Shown here: positions 24,331 through 33,934 of the stretch, piece after piece
Layout of the letters: each line of letters begins with the position of its first letter
Position numbering within the stretch: the stretch's first letter is position 1
Origin: Acidobacteriota bacterium
GTDB lineage: Bacteria > Acidobacteriota > Blastocatellia > Pyrinomonadales > Pyrinomonadaceae
Direction of reading: 5' to 3'
DNA length: 64,000 nucleotides
Assembly (NCBI GenBank): GCA_003222975.1
Contig: QHXN01000015.1
Location: 1 to 64,000 of the forward strand
Made by a program: the position numbers and the translations under genes
Notes under the pieces: generated by a model
Seen by the model: only the letters and a program-made list of their open reading frames with translations
What the model was told of the DNA's origin: nothing
Databases searched by the model: none

Positions 24331-27300
24331 ATGCCTGAATATCTGGCCCCAGGTGTTTACGTCGAGGAGATAGACACGGGGAGCAAGCCCATCGAGGGCG
24401 TGAGCACAAGCACCGCTGGCATGGTCGGCGTCGCCGAGCGCGGCCCGGTCGATATCCCCATCCTTGTGACCAGCAACGGCGAATACACGCGTTGGTTCGG
24501 TGAGCGGCTCAACCTGGACGACTTCTCGAACGCCAACGGCCCGCACTGCTATCTGCCACATGCGGTCGAAGGCTTCTTCACGAACGGCGGCAAACGCCTC
24601 TTCGTGACGCGCGTGCTCGACACGGCGGGCGCAACCCGCGCCGAGTTCACACTGTTTGACCGCGGCATCGCCACCTCCGCCTTGACGCAGCTACTGCGCG
24701 CGGCGAGTGAGGGCGGTGGGACAGCCGCACCGCCCGGGCCGCTCTACGTCATGGATGTCAACGACCCTGTGGCGAACGCCATTGACGATGCTGCTCCCCC
24801 TGACCACCTGCGCATCGGCGACGGGAGCGATGCCGAATACCGCGACGTTGCCACAGTGACGACCGGCCCCAACACCACCCACGTCCCGCTCAGCTTCCCG
24901 CTCAGCCGCAGCCACACGGCCCCACCGCCCATCACCGTCCACCAGATCACCCGCGCAGCTCTCCCGAACCCGGTGGCCTTGGAAGTCGCCGCCCCGTCGA
25001 CGACATCTAGAGTGGGCGACACAATCATCACGCTGGTAGGAGCCGGTGTCGGGGCAGTAGCCCTGAACGATCTATTGGAGATCGGCCCCCAGTTCAGAGG
25101 CGAGCTGCGCTACGTCCGCAACATCAGGGTGATTGACGCCACGCACCGTGCCGTCACGCTCGACAGCGGGCTGACGCTGGCCTACCCGACCCTGACACCG
25201 GTCACGCGCCTCGACAACAGCGTTGCAGGCGCGGTGGACGATGACACAATCAATGGCAACGCGAACGCTGGCGACTCCGTCGTTATCGTCAACAACCGCG
25301 GCGGCAACTTCAATGTCCGGGCAGACATCGTCGTCATCAACAACGCTGACTTGGCGACGCGCGAGGCACGCCGCATCGGCATCCTGACGCAGTTCAGACT
25401 CTCGACTGGCGCTTACGACGGCTACACCGCCTCGACCATCGTCACCGCCGTCAACATGGCTGACGACATCGCGGTCGCCGCAAAATCGCTGACTGCGGAC
25501 GCCGCGGCCGGCTCGACCGTTATCGCGCTCGACAACCGCGTTGGTCTCGCCGCGGGCGACGTGCTGCGCATCGGCGTAGCCCCCAGCGACGAATACATCA
25601 CCATCACCGCGCTGCCGAACCCCGCGCCGGGCACACCGCCCGCGTCGCCGAACGCCGGCAACGTCGTGCTCTCTAATGCGCTCGCTCGCGCACACGCGAC
25701 CGGCGAAGAGGTACGGCGGCAGACCCCACCGGCTGTCAACGCCGGGTTGCCTGTCACCGTACTACAGCTCGGTGTTGAGCGCGGCGGCACGCGCTTAGCC
25801 GTCACGGACGGCACGGGTTTCACGGTAAACGATTTCATACGCCTCGGCACAGACCCGAACGCTTACATCTACCACCGACCCGCCGCCGCGCCGCGTACTC
25901 TGGATGCGCGCCCCGTCATACTGACGGTGCCGCTGTCGCGTGCCCACGGGGCCGGCGCAACCATCGCCGAGCGCGGCCCGCTCATGATCGTACAGGCGCT
26001 GGACGCAGGCGCATGGGGCAATCGCCTGCGCGTCTCGGTCGCGGACGAGCCGGCCGGCCTCGTCTCGCGCACGACCATCCGCACGGTCGTGGACGCGACA
26101 CACATCCGCCTTGCGTCTGCCGCCGGCGTGGAGGCGGGGACGATTCTCGAAGTCATCAACCCGGTTGACGGCCAGCGCGTCGGCGACCTCTTAAAGGTCG
26201 TGAATATCAACCGCGCGTCGAACTTCACCATCACGCTCGCCGGGGCGGGGCTTTCGCCCGCGCAGCAAGCGCCCAACCTGATCATCCGCTCGCGCGAGTT
26301 CAGTCTCATTGTCTATCTGCTGCGCCAGCCCGACCCGGCGCAGCCCTCGCGCAACGATACGGTGATTGACTCGGAGATGTACCGGCAGCTTTCGATGGAT
26401 CCGCGCCACAGCCGCTACATCGTCAACATCGTCGGCGACGCGAACGGCGATCTGCGGCTCTCCGACCGGCGGCCCGAAGGTCAGTCTTGGTACGTGCGCG
26501 TGCAAGACCTCGCGCCCGATCAGGCGACGCTCGAATCGCTCCGCCTCGGGCCTGAAACGCTCACCGACACGCTCCCGAACGGGCGCACGCGCTACGCCCG
26601 GCACGCGCTCGAAGGCGGCGACGATTCGGTCGCCACGATCACCGACAACACTTACATCGGCGTGGACAACATTGATCCCGATCTGCGCACCGGTCTCCAG
26701 AGCCTGCGCAACGAGGAAGAGATCAGCATCGTCTCGATTCCGGGCCAGACGCGCCCGCTCATCCAGACGGCCCTCATCAACCATTGCGAGTTGATGCGCT
26801 ATCGCTTCGCGGTGCTCGACGCCGTGCCGCCGCCCGCGGACACGCTCAACGACGTGCAGACGCAGCGGCAACAGTTCGACACGAAGTACGCCGCGCTCTA
26901 TCACCCGTGGCTGCTCATCCCAGACCCATACCCGCTCAACCTCGCGCGCATACCCGACTATCCCATCCCGCCCAGCGGCCACACGCTCGGCATCTACGCG
27001 CGCACAGACATCGAGCGCGGCGTGCACAAAGCCCCGGCCAACGAGGTCGTGCGCGGCATCATCGGCTTGCAGCGCTCGCTCAACAAGTCCGAGCAGGACA
27101 TCCTGAACCCGTACCCGGTCAACATCAACGTCATCCGCGACTTCCGCCCCGACAACCGCGGCATACGGGTCTACGGCGGGCGCGTCATCACGAGCGACTC
27201 GGACTGGAAGTACGTGAACGTCCGCCGCTTGCTGATCTTCATCGAGAAGTCACTCGACATCGGCCTCCAGTGGGTCGTCTTCGAGCCAAACGCCGAGCCG

Positions 27301-27537
27301 CTGTGGGCGCGCGTCGTGCGTTCGGTCTCGAACTTCCTGACGCTCGTCTGGCGCAACGGCGCGCTCGAAGGGACGAAGCCCGAGGAGGCCTACTTCGTCA
27401 AGTGCGACCGCACGACGATGACGCAGACCGACATTGACAGCGGGCGGCTCATCTGCGTGATCGGCGTCGCGCCCGTCAAGCCCGCCGAGTTCGTCATCAT
27501 CCGCATCGGCCTGTGGACGGCCTTCGCCGAGCAGTGA
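24331..27537 (+). CDS. Contractile sheath protein 1, with large internal insertion
   Basis: At 1068 aa it is more than twice the usual length of Afp2-4/Pvc2-4 sheaths. The N-terminal sheath domain is clear (YLAPGVYVEEIDTGSKPIEG, GVAERGP, VEGFFTNGGKRLFVTRV to about 95). The body resumes at DAGAWGNRLRVSV (about 558) and ends with the conserved KAPANE, VYGGRVI, WKYVNVRRLLIFIEKSL and VVFEPN segments. About 450 residues are inserted between, made of repeated beta-modules with a PLSRSH/ALARAH/PLSRAH signature (about 158-208, 387-463, 477-547) plus related units. A strong AGGAGG precedes the ATG. The insert should sit on the outside of the sheath. Confidence 0.9.
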   Translation: MPEYLAPGVYVEEIDTGSKPIEGVSTSTAGMVGVAERGPVDIPILVTSNGEYTRWFGERLNLDDFSNANGPHCYLPHAVEGFFTNGGKRLFVTRVLDTAGATRAEFTLFDRGIATSALTQLLRAASEGGGTAAPPGPLYVMDVNDPVANAIDDAAPPDHLRIGDGSDAEYRDVATVTTGPNTTHVPLSFPLSRSHTAPPPITVHQITRAALPNPVALEVAAPSTTSRVGDTIITLVGAGVGAVALNDLLEIGPQFRGELRYVRNIRVIDATHRAVTLDSGLTLAYPTLTPVTRLDNSVAGAVDDDTINGNANAGDSVVIVNNRGGNFNVRADIVVINNADLATREARRIGILTQFRLSTGAYDGYTASTIVTAVNMADDIAVAAKSLTADAAAGSTVIALDNRVGLAAGDVLRIGVAPSDEYITITALPNPAPGTPPASPNAGNVVLSNALARAHATGEEVRRQTPPAVNAGLPVTVLQLGVERGGTRLAVTDGTGFTVNDFIRLGTDPNAYIYHRPAAAPRTLDARPVILTVPLSRAHGAGATIAERGPLMIVQALDAGAWGNRLRVSVADEPAGLVSRTTIRTVVDATHIRLASAAGVEAGTILEVINPVDGQRVGDLLKVVNINRASNFTITLAGAGLSPAQQAPNLIIRSREFSLIVYLLRQPDPAQPSRNDTVIDSEMYRQLSMDPRHSRYIVNIVGDANGDLRLSDRRPEGQSWYVRVQDLAPDQATLESLRLGPETLTDTLPNGRTRYARHALEGGDDSVATITDNTYIGVDNIDPDLRTGLQSLRNEEEISIVSIPGQTRPLIQTALINHCELMRYRFAVLDAVPPPADTLNDVQTQRQQFDTKYAALYHPWLLIPDPYPLNLARIPDYPIPPSGHTLGIYARTDIERGVHKAPANEVVRGIIGLQRSLNKSEQDILNPYPVNINVIRDFRPDNRGIRVYGGRVITSDSDWKYVNVRRLLIFIEKSLDIGLQWVVFEPNAEPLWARVVRSVSNFLTLVWRNGALEGTKPEEAYFVKCDRTTMTQTDIDSGRLICVIGVAPVKPAEFVIIRIGLWTAFAEQ

Positions 27538-27553
27538 AAGGAGAGTTGAAGAG

Positions 27554-27991
27554 ATGCCAACAGGAGACCGCAACGACCCCTATCGCTCGTTCAACTTTCG
27601 GGTTGAGATAGACGGGCTGACCGTGGGCGCTTTCAGCGAGGTGAGCGGCCTGATGAGCGACGGCGACGCCGTTGATTACCGCGAGGGCACGGACCTACTG
27701 TCCAACGTGCGCAAGCTGCCAGGTCTGCGCAAGTACGGGCCCATCACGCTCAAGCGCGGCTATACCCAAAACAGAGAGCTGTGGACGTGGTACACGAACA
27801 TCGTCAACGGCATCTCCGACCGGCGCGACGGCACAATCGTCCTCATGGACGAGGCGCACCGGGACGTGCTGCGCTGGGATTTCAGCAGCGGCTGGATCAA
27901 CAAGATCGAGGCCCCGAGCTTTAAGGCCAACGGCAACGAGGTCGCGCTGGAGTCCGTCGAGATCGTGCACGAGGGTCTGAAGCTCGTCTGA
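27554..27991 (+). CDS. Inner tube protein 1 (Pvc1/gp19-like)
   Basis: A 145-aa protein of the T4 gp19/Hcp-like tube family (YRSFNFRVEIDGLTVGAFSEVSG, ITLKRGYTQNRELWTWY, VALESVEIVHEGLKL). It forms the tube that is driven into the target when the sheath contracts. It follows sheath 1 after 16 bases, with an AGGAGAG ribosome site. Length is typical of Pvc1/Afp1. Confidence 0.92.
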   Translation: MPTGDRNDPYRSFNFRVEIDGLTVGAFSEVSGLMSDGDAVDYREGTDLLSNVRKLPGLRKYGPITLKRGYTQNRELWTWYTNIVNGISDRRDGTIVLMDEAHRDVLRWDFSSGWINKIEAPSFKANGNEVALESVEIVHEGLKLV

Positions 27992-28073
27992 AGGCCCCCA
28001 CGCGTAAGCGGCCTGCGACCGCGCAGTCCTGAGAGCAGTGACTCCAGCTTCTTGGCCGGAGGAGTTTTCACCC

Positions 28074-30095
28074 GTGGCAAACTCAAGCTACCTGACACCC
28101 GGCGTCTATTACGAGCGCGTGGACGCGAGCGCGCCGGGCATCTCCGTCCTGCGGACGGACGTGGCGGGGTTTGTCGGCATCGCCGAGCGCGGCCCCATAG
28201 ACATGCCTGTGCCCATCGAATCATGGCGGCAGTTCCAGGCGCATTTCGGCGGCTTCACGGGGGGCGGTTTCCTCGCCTATACCGTGCGCGGGTTCTTCGA
28301 GAACGGCGGTCGGCGTTGCTGGGTGGTGCGGGTCGCATCGCTTGACGAGAGCGGCGGCGCGCGCGACGCCGAGACGGTGCTGCTTTCTCCTACGGGCGCG
28401 GAGGTCTGGCGCGTCGCGGCTTCCAGCCCCGGCAGTTGGGGCAACAACTTGTCCGTCACGGTCAGGCGGACAAGACGCGCACAGACCGTGACCGTGCCGG
28501 CAAAAAGCAGGCCCGTCGAATCGGCGGTCACATCAACGAGCGGCTTCAAGCGCTGGACGATGGTGCGCCTGTCGCAGGGCACGGCGGCGGAAGAGTGGAA
28601 GATCGTCTCTGACATTGACCCGATTGACAACTATCTCATCTGGGTGAACAGAGACCCGGGCGCGCGCCTCCCGCTCCCTTACGACGTGCCCGTGCAGGGC
28701 CCCTTCGACCCCGATCAGCCGCTCCTGATCGAAAGCGTCGAATACACGCTCGTCTTGCGCGAATCGAACCGGCCCATCGCGCTCTTCCAAAACCTCTCGC
28801 TGGTGCCTGAGAGCGACGACTACGGTCCGCGCGTGCTCGCGCCGTTTGAAGACCCCGTGACGCTGCAAAGCCTCGGGCAACTTCCGCCCGTGCCGCGCGC
28901 CATCCGCATCGAGGAGCGGCGTGACGCGCAGCTCATAGCCATCGAGCCGCTCGATGTCGCAGCCGATGCGATCATTCCGCTCGCCGGCGGCGCGGACGGG
29001 TTGGCGCTGCTCTCAACCTATGAATACGTCGGCGAGGACACTGACCCGCTCGACAGCGACGAGGCGCGGCGGCTGAAGCGGCGCGGCCTGCGCACGCTGG
29101 AGCTTGTTGACGAGGTCTCGGTTGTGGCCGTGCCCGACGTGCACATCAGACCCATCTTGCCGCCCGAACAGTCGCCACTGCCGCCATGCGCGCCCGATTC
29201 ATGCCTGCCTCAGACCTTCGTCCCGTCCGCGTCGCCCACGCCCGCGCGCGCGCCGGAACTCCCGCCCATCTTTTCAGAGGAGCAGATATATCTCGTGCAG
29301 GCCGCGCTCGTGCAGCACTGCGAAGACCTGCGCGACCGCGTGGCGCTGCTCGATCCGCCCGCCTCCGCTGCCCTCGATGATAGACAGAATATCGGCGCGG
29401 TGCGCGCTTGGCGCAGCCGCTTCGAGTCGAAGTATGCGGCCTTCTACTACCCCTGGCTGCGCGTCGTTGACCCTCTGCGCACGCCGAACAGCCTGACGCG
29501 CGACATCCCGCCCGCAGGCCACGTCGCGGGCCAGTACGCGCGCACGGACTTCGAAGTGGGCGTACACAAAGCGCCGGCCAACTCGCCGCTCGCGTGGGTG
29601 CAGGATGTCACCGTCGCGGTCGGCGACGAGGTGCAGGGAGTGCTGAACCCGCTCGGCATCAACGTCGTCCGGCCCTTGCGCGGTCGCGGCATACGCATCT
29701 ATGGCGCGCGCACGACGAGCAGCGACCCCGACTGGGTCTTCGTCAACGTCCGCCGGTTGCTGATGATGATCGAGAAGGCGATCTTCGCGGCGATGCAGTG
29801 GGCCGCGTTCGAGCCGAACGACTTTGCGACGCGCTCGAAGCTGCACCTGGCGCTCACGAGCTTTCTCATCGCCCTCTGGCAGCGCGGGGCGCTCATGGGC
29901 GCGACGACCACCGAAGCCTTCCGCGTCAAGTGCGATGAGGAGAACAACCCGCCCGCGGCGCGCGACGTGGGACAGTTGCTGGCGGAAGTCTGGGTCGCGC
30001 CGTCGAAGCCGTTCGAGTTCGTCGTGCTGCGGATCGGGCGCACGGATAACGAGTTCGAGATCGCCGAGGCGCGCGTAAGCACGGGAGGTGTCTGA
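28074..30095 (+). CDS. Contractile sheath protein 2
   Basis: A 673-aa sheath protein. N-terminus YLTPGVYYERVDASAPGI and GIAERGPIDMP, then RGFFENGGRRCWVVRV and SPGSWGNNLSVTV without the long insertion of sheath 1. The C-terminal sheath core is intact (GVHKAPANSPLAW, GINVVRPLRGRGIRIYGAR, WVFVNVRRLLMMIEKAI). A shorter extra beta-unit (SGFKRWTMVRLSQG and on, about 155-240) and a Pro/Cys-rich loop (about 365-400) are present. I chose GTG 28074 because GGAGGAG lies 9 bases upstream; a GTG at 28038 is open but unsupported. Confidence 0.9.
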   Translation: MANSSYLTPGVYYERVDASAPGISVLRTDVAGFVGIAERGPIDMPVPIESWRQFQAHFGGFTGGGFLAYTVRGFFENGGRRCWVVRVASLDESGGARDAETVLLSPTGAEVWRVAASSPGSWGNNLSVTVRRTRRAQTVTVPAKSRPVESAVTSTSGFKRWTMVRLSQGTAAEEWKIVSDIDPIDNYLIWVNRDPGARLPLPYDVPVQGPFDPDQPLLIESVEYTLVLRESNRPIALFQNLSLVPESDDYGPRVLAPFEDPVTLQSLGQLPPVPRAIRIEERRDAQLIAIEPLDVAADAIIPLAGGADGLALLSTYEYVGEDTDPLDSDEARRLKRRGLRTLELVDEVSVVAVPDVHIRPILPPEQSPLPPCAPDSCLPQTFVPSASPTPARAPELPPIFSEEQIYLVQAALVQHCEDLRDRVALLDPPASAALDDRQNIGAVRAWRSRFESKYAAFYYPWLRVVDPLRTPNSLTRDIPPAGHVAGQYARTDFEVGVHKAPANSPLAWVQDVTVAVGDEVQGVLNPLGINVVRPLRGRGIRIYGARTTSSDPDWVFVNVRRLLMMIEKAIFAAMQWAAFEPNDFATRSKLHLALTSFLIALWQRGALMGATTTEAFRVKCDEENNPPAARDVGQLLAEVWVAPSKPFEFVVLRIGRTDNEFEIAEARVSTGGV

Positions 30096-30664
30096 TGGGA
30101 CTGACAGCCGGGACTCCGCTCCAGACGGATCCCATCTTTGCCTACAACTTCACGATCACCCTCATTGATACGAGCAGCACGTGGGCGGTCGTGAAGTCGA
30201 TAGCGTTCGCCCTGGCCGCAGACATTGTGCTGGGCGGCTTCACCGAATGCACGGGGCTGGAGATGTCAATGGAGGTCGAGGAGATAAAGGAAGGCGGCCT
30301 GAACGGGACACTCCTCAAATTTCCGAAGGCCGTCAAGTGGTCGAACATCACGCTGAAGAAGGGCGTCGGCGCCGGACAAAGTCTGTGGAACTGGCATTAC
30401 GATTTCGTGGAGGGCAAGGGCAAGCGCCGCGATGGCATCATCGTCCTCCAAAACGATCTCCACATCCCCAGCAACATCTGGTACTTCCGCCGCGGCCTGC
30501 CCGTGCGCTACACGGGGCCGACTCTAAACGCCGGTCAGAGCAACGTCGCCATCGAGGCCATCGAGATCAGCCACGAGGGCATTTATCAAGTGCCGTATGT
30601 CGGCTACGCCGCGGCGGCGGCCTCATTCGGCATCAGCAAGGCCGTGACGCTCTCACAGAGATAG
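30095..30664 (+). CDS. Inner tube protein 2 (Pvc5-like)
   Basis: A 189-aa tube protein of the gp19 family (FAYNFTITLID, GGFTECTGLEMSMEVEEIKEGG, NITLKKGVGAGQSLWNWHYDF, AIEAIEISHEGIYQV). It is longer than tube 1. The position after sheath 2 matches Afp5/Pvc5, the tube-initiation protein linking tube and spike. The start overlaps the sheath 2 stop by one base (TGATG), so it is coupled. Confidence 0.9.
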   Translation: MGLTAGTPLQTDPIFAYNFTITLIDTSSTWAVVKSIAFALAADIVLGGFTECTGLEMSMEVEEIKEGGLNGTLLKFPKAVKWSNITLKKGVGAGQSLWNWHYDFVEGKGKRRDGIIVLQNDLHIPSNIWYFRRGLPVRYTGPTLNAGQSNVAIEAIEISHEGIYQVPYVGYAAAAASFGISKAVTLSQR

Positions 30665-30718
30665 CGCGGGGCAAGCACCTGAGAGCGCATTCAAGACAAG
30701 CGAGGCGGTACGACGAAG

Positions 30719-30928
30719 ATGGCAGAGCAAGAAGTCTACTTACAAGAAATGGACAGCACCGTCACAGCCATGGACGGCGATGCGCTCCTGTCGCCGCAGA
30801 CCTTGCGGCGGATCGTGGCCGCCGTCATGCGCGAAGTCGAAGCGCGCGAGGGGCATCGCGCGCGCGTGCGCAGCGAGCAGTACATCGAAGGCGGCCTGGG
30901 CGATGACACTAGAGGGAACTGGGGGTAG
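30719..30928 (+). CDS. Small protein in Pvc6 position
   Basis: A 69-aa acidic protein. Afp6/Pvc6 and DUF5908 proteins in other eCIS loci are equally short and lie at the same place between the second tube gene and the LysM gene. I see no clear sequence match, but the conserved gene order supports equivalence. The C-terminus (EQYIEGGLGDDTRGNWG) is glycine/aspartate-rich. It ends three bases before the next gene. Confidence 0.65.
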   Translation: MAEQEVYLQEMDSTVTAMDGDALLSPQTLRRIVAAVMREVEAREGHRARVRSEQYIEGGLGDDTRGNWG

Positions 30929-30931
30929 GCG

Positions 30932-31624
30932 ATGCAACAGCCGACAAAAGCTCTGATCAGGGCCGAGTGGCAGGGGCGGCCAGCCGTGGACATCCCCGTC
31001 CAGTACAACCCCTCCGAGTTGTCGCTCGAAAAGAGCGCGCAGATCGCCGAGATTGCGATTCCGGGGCTGGACTCGCCGCTCCTACAGTTCGTGCGCGGGC
31101 AGAACGAGCGGCTCACGCTCGACCTCTTCTTCGACACGACAGACGAAGGCACGCCGGCTGGCGCGAAGAGCGTCACAGAATATACAGACAAGATCTACCA
31201 ACTGCTGAAGATCGACCCTCGGCGGCACGCGCCGCCGATCTGCACCTTCTTCTGGAACAACAAGACGCCGGGCGCTGATTTCCAGGTGCAGGTCGGCAAC
31301 CAGACGCGCAACGCCTTCAAGTGCATCGTCGAGAGCGTCAGGCAGAAGTTCACGTTCTTCACGCCGGAGGGGATACCGCTGCGCGCGACGCTGACGGTGA
31401 CGCTCAAAGAGTATAAGACGCTCGAACAGCAACTCGCTGAATTGAACCGCCAGTCGCCCGACCACACGCAGAGTCACGTCATCGAGCGCGGCGACACGCT
31501 CGCTGGCATCGCCGCGCAACACTACAACCGACCGGGCGAGTGGCGGCGCATCGCCGACGAGAACGGCATCGAAGACCCGCGCCGCCTCGCGCCCGGCGCC
31601 TTCCTCGCCGTGCCGCCGTTTTAG
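30932..31624 (+). CDS. LysM-containing baseplate protein (Pvc7/gp53-like)
   Basis: A 230-aa protein. Residues 1-165 are the conserved CIS body (VQYNPSELSLEKSAQ, LTLDLFFDTTDEG, FKCIVESVRQKFTFFTPEG, PLRATLTVTLKEY), and about 180-230 form a C-terminal LysM domain (HVIERGDTLAGIAAQHYN). In Afp7/Pvc7 this protein clamps the tube-initiation ring and spike together. All features and length match. Confidence 0.9.
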   Translation: MQQPTKALIRAEWQGRPAVDIPVQYNPSELSLEKSAQIAEIAIPGLDSPLLQFVRGQNERLTLDLFFDTTDEGTPAGAKSVTEYTDKIYQLLKIDPRRHAPPICTFFWNNKTPGADFQVQVGNQTRNAFKCIVESVRQKFTFFTPEGIPLRATLTVTLKEYKTLEQQLAELNRQSPDHTQSHVIERGDTLAGIAAQHYNRPGEWRRIADENGIEDPRRLAPGAFLAVPPF

Positions 31625-31657
31625 CGCGGGCCGTCGGGCAAGCAGGAGAGAGGCGCA

Positions 31658-32887
31658 ATGCCTGACACGATTGAGCTACAGCAGGAGTCAACGAACCAGC
31701 GTGGTTTCTACGCGCCGCGCTTCGAGCTACGCATCGAAGGCGCGGGGCTGCCGGGCGACGTGCTGCGCGATGTCACGCAGGTCACCTACAAGGACAGCAC
31801 CACCGAGATAGACAGCTTCGAGTTGACGGTAAACAACTGGGACGCGGCGCTCAACGACTTCAAGTACGTCGGCGCCGAAACGAACGAAACGCTCAAGGCG
31901 GAGACGGACATAGGCAAGCGCCACCGGCTCTTCGAGCCGTGCAACAAAGTGGTCAAACTGAGCATGGGCTACCTGGACGAGTTGCGCGTGATGATGCTCG
32001 GCAACTTCACGACGATGGAGCCGAACTTTCCGAGCAGCGGCGGCCCCACGCTCACCGTCCGCGGCCTCAACGTGCTGCACGAACTACGTCGCAAGCGTTA
32101 CTCCTACTCCTGGGAGCAGAAGCGCGACAGCGAGATCGCCCTGGCGATTGCCGACCTGCGAGACCGCGAGACCGGCCGGAAGCGCTTCCCCATCCCCATT
32201 GTCACCGATCCGAGCGTCCTGCGCGACGAGCCGCAGCTTAACTACATCGCCCAGAAAAACCAGTTCGACATTGACTTCCTCTTGGCGCGCGCGCGCGCGC
32301 GCAGCTACGTCGTCTTCATCCAGGAGCGGGACGAGAACGTGCGCGGCTCGCAGCGCCGCCTCTACTTTGGCCCGTCCGAGGGTGGGAGAATTCCGGGCCT
32401 GCGCGACGACATCTACAAGCTGGAGTGGGGCAAGTCGCTCATTGACTTCAAGCCGACGCTGACGACCGCGAACCAGTTCAAGTCCGTCCGGGTCAACGGC
32501 TGGAACCGGGCCAGGCGGCAGCCCATCAGTGTGACCGTTACGCTCGACGACCGCGAGCTGAACCGCAACCAGGACTTGTACGAGATGCTGAAGGTCTGCG
32601 ACCCGCGTGAAGAAGACATCGTGGACGTGCCGGTCTTCTCGGAACAACAGGCGCGGCGCCTCGCCATTGCGCGCCTCAAGGATAGGCAGAGGGAGATGGT
32701 CAAGGCGAGCGGCACAACCATCGGCCTGCCGGCCCTGCGCGCCGGCAAACAGGTGATCCTGGACAAAGTGGGCGCGCGCTTTAACGGCACGTACTTCGTT
32801 ACCGAGACCACGCACACCATCGGCAATGGCGGTTACACGACGAGCTTCAACGCGCGCCGCGAGAACGACACGAAGCCGCGCTCATGA
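31658..32887 (+). CDS. Spike hub protein (gp27 / late control D-like)
   Basis: A 409-aa protein of the phage late control gene D/VgrG N-terminal family (FYAPRFELRIEGAGLP, DSFELTVNNWD, LSMGYLDELRVMMLGNFT). It makes the trimeric hub from tube to spike. In Afp8/Pvc8 the hub and gp5-like parts are fused; here the OB-fold part is the next separate gene. Good ribosome site (GGAGAGAGG). Complete. Confidence 0.88.
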   Translation: MPDTIELQQESTNQRGFYAPRFELRIEGAGLPGDVLRDVTQVTYKDSTTEIDSFELTVNNWDAALNDFKYVGAETNETLKAETDIGKRHRLFEPCNKVVKLSMGYLDELRVMMLGNFTTMEPNFPSSGGPTLTVRGLNVLHELRRKRYSYSWEQKRDSEIALAIADLRDRETGRKRFPIPIVTDPSVLRDEPQLNYIAQKNQFDIDFLLARARARSYVVFIQERDENVRGSQRRLYFGPSEGGRIPGLRDDIYKLEWGKSLIDFKPTLTTANQFKSVRVNGWNRARRQPISVTVTLDDRELNRNQDLYEMLKVCDPREEDIVDVPVFSEQQARRLAIARLKDRQREMVKASGTTIGLPALRAGKQVILDKVGARFNGTYFVTETTHTIGNGGYTTSFNARRENDTKPRS

Positions 32888-32914
32888 GCAGCGAGATGAG
32901 GGGGAGTGCGCAGG

Positions 32915-33634
32915 ATGACAGGAATCCCCGGTGTTATCCCCGGCACGGTCAGCAACGTGGAAGACCCGTTGAAGCAGGGGCGGGTACAGGTTGTCTTCCC
33001 CAACGTACCCGACTTGCCGAGCACCTGGATTCCCGTCGCGTCATTCATGACCGGCGCTTCGCGCGGCGGCTTCTTCATGCCGGAGATCGGCGACGAGGCG
33101 ATTGTGGCCTTCGAGTTCGGCGACTTCGATCATCCCATTATCGTCGGCTTCGTCTGGAACGGCCAGGACACGCCGCCGATGGACGAAGACAGCACCAAAG
33201 TTCGACGGCTGCGGACGGTGAGCGGGCATGAGATTGTTTTCGATGACCGGCCCGGCGAAGAGAAGGTCGTCATCAACTCCAAGGGCGGGCACAGCATCAC
33301 CCTCGACGACAAGTCGGGCGCGGCCTTCATCGAGATTAAGACGACCGGGGGCTTGAGCGTGAAGCTGGACGACGCCTCGCAGACGATTACGATTCAGGCG
33401 GCGACGAAAGTGACAGTGGAGGCAACGACAATCGAACTTGGCGCAGGGGCCGTGCAGCCGGCCGTGCTCGGCAACAGCCTGCAAGCCTACCTCACGTCGC
33501 TCGTGAGTATATTCAACGCGCACATGCATCCGGGCCAGCTCGCCGCCGGCATTTTGCCCGTTACGCCCATGGTGCCTGTCGCGCAGATGCCGAGTCCGAC
33601 GGGCCTGCTCTCGAACAAGGTCAAGGAGGTCTGA
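32915..33634 (+). CDS. Spike protein (gp5 / baseplate assembly V-like)
   Basis: A 240-aa protein. The N-terminal OB-fold (about 5-95: GTVSNVEDPLKQGRVQVVFP, GGFFMPEIGDEAIVAFEFGD, VGFVWNGQDTPP) is followed by a beta-helical spike segment (about 100-180, with SITLDDKSGAAFIEIKT). The C-terminal part (HMHPGQLAAG) is a short tail. I chose the ATG at 32915 with GGGGGAG upstream; a GTG at 32906 is open. Carries no enzymatic domain. Confidence 0.87.
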   Translation: MTGIPGVIPGTVSNVEDPLKQGRVQVVFPNVPDLPSTWIPVASFMTGASRGGFFMPEIGDEAIVAFEFGDFDHPIIVGFVWNGQDTPPMDEDSTKVRRLRTVSGHEIVFDDRPGEEKVVINSKGGHSITLDDKSGAAFIEIKTTGGLSVKLDDASQTITIQAATKVTVEATTIELGAGAVQPAVLGNSLQAYLTSLVSIFNAHMHPGQLAAGILPVTPMVPVAQMPSPTGLLSNKVKEV

Positions 33635-33644
33635 GGAGGAAGAG

Positions 33645-33914
33645 ATGGCACTCGACCCGGGCGCGCTCGACGCCGCCGGCAACTTCATTAACCCGGACAG
33701 CATGGCGAAGTACATCGAGGATGCGCTGCCGCCGCCCTCGCCGCCGCCGGCCGACCCGTCTGACCCCGCGTTCTTCGCCGCCGAGAAGCGGAAGTTTCTC
33801 ATCGGCCTCTCGACCGGCATCATCAACTACCTGAAGGCGCACGACGCGGACTCTTTCCAGATTACCATTGCGCCCACCGGCTCCGGCATCACCGCCGGAC
33901 TTGAGATCACCTGA
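33645..33914 (+). CDS. Small island protein of unknown function
   Basis: An 89-aa protein with a proline-rich linker (ALPPPSPPPADPSDP, about 27-41) and a short C-terminal helix-beta unit. It lies between the spike and gp25 genes. In Afp and PVC a PAAR tip protein is encoded nearby, but no PAAR motif or metal-binding His pattern is visible here. Strong AGGAGG ribosome site. Unknown function. Confidence 0.6.
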   Translation: MALDPGALDAAGNFINPDSMAKYIEDALPPPSPPPADPSDPAFFAAEKRKFLIGLSTGIINYLKAHDADSFQITIAPTGSGITAGLEIT

Positions 33915-33934
33915 CGAGGCCGGAGGCGTGTGCG

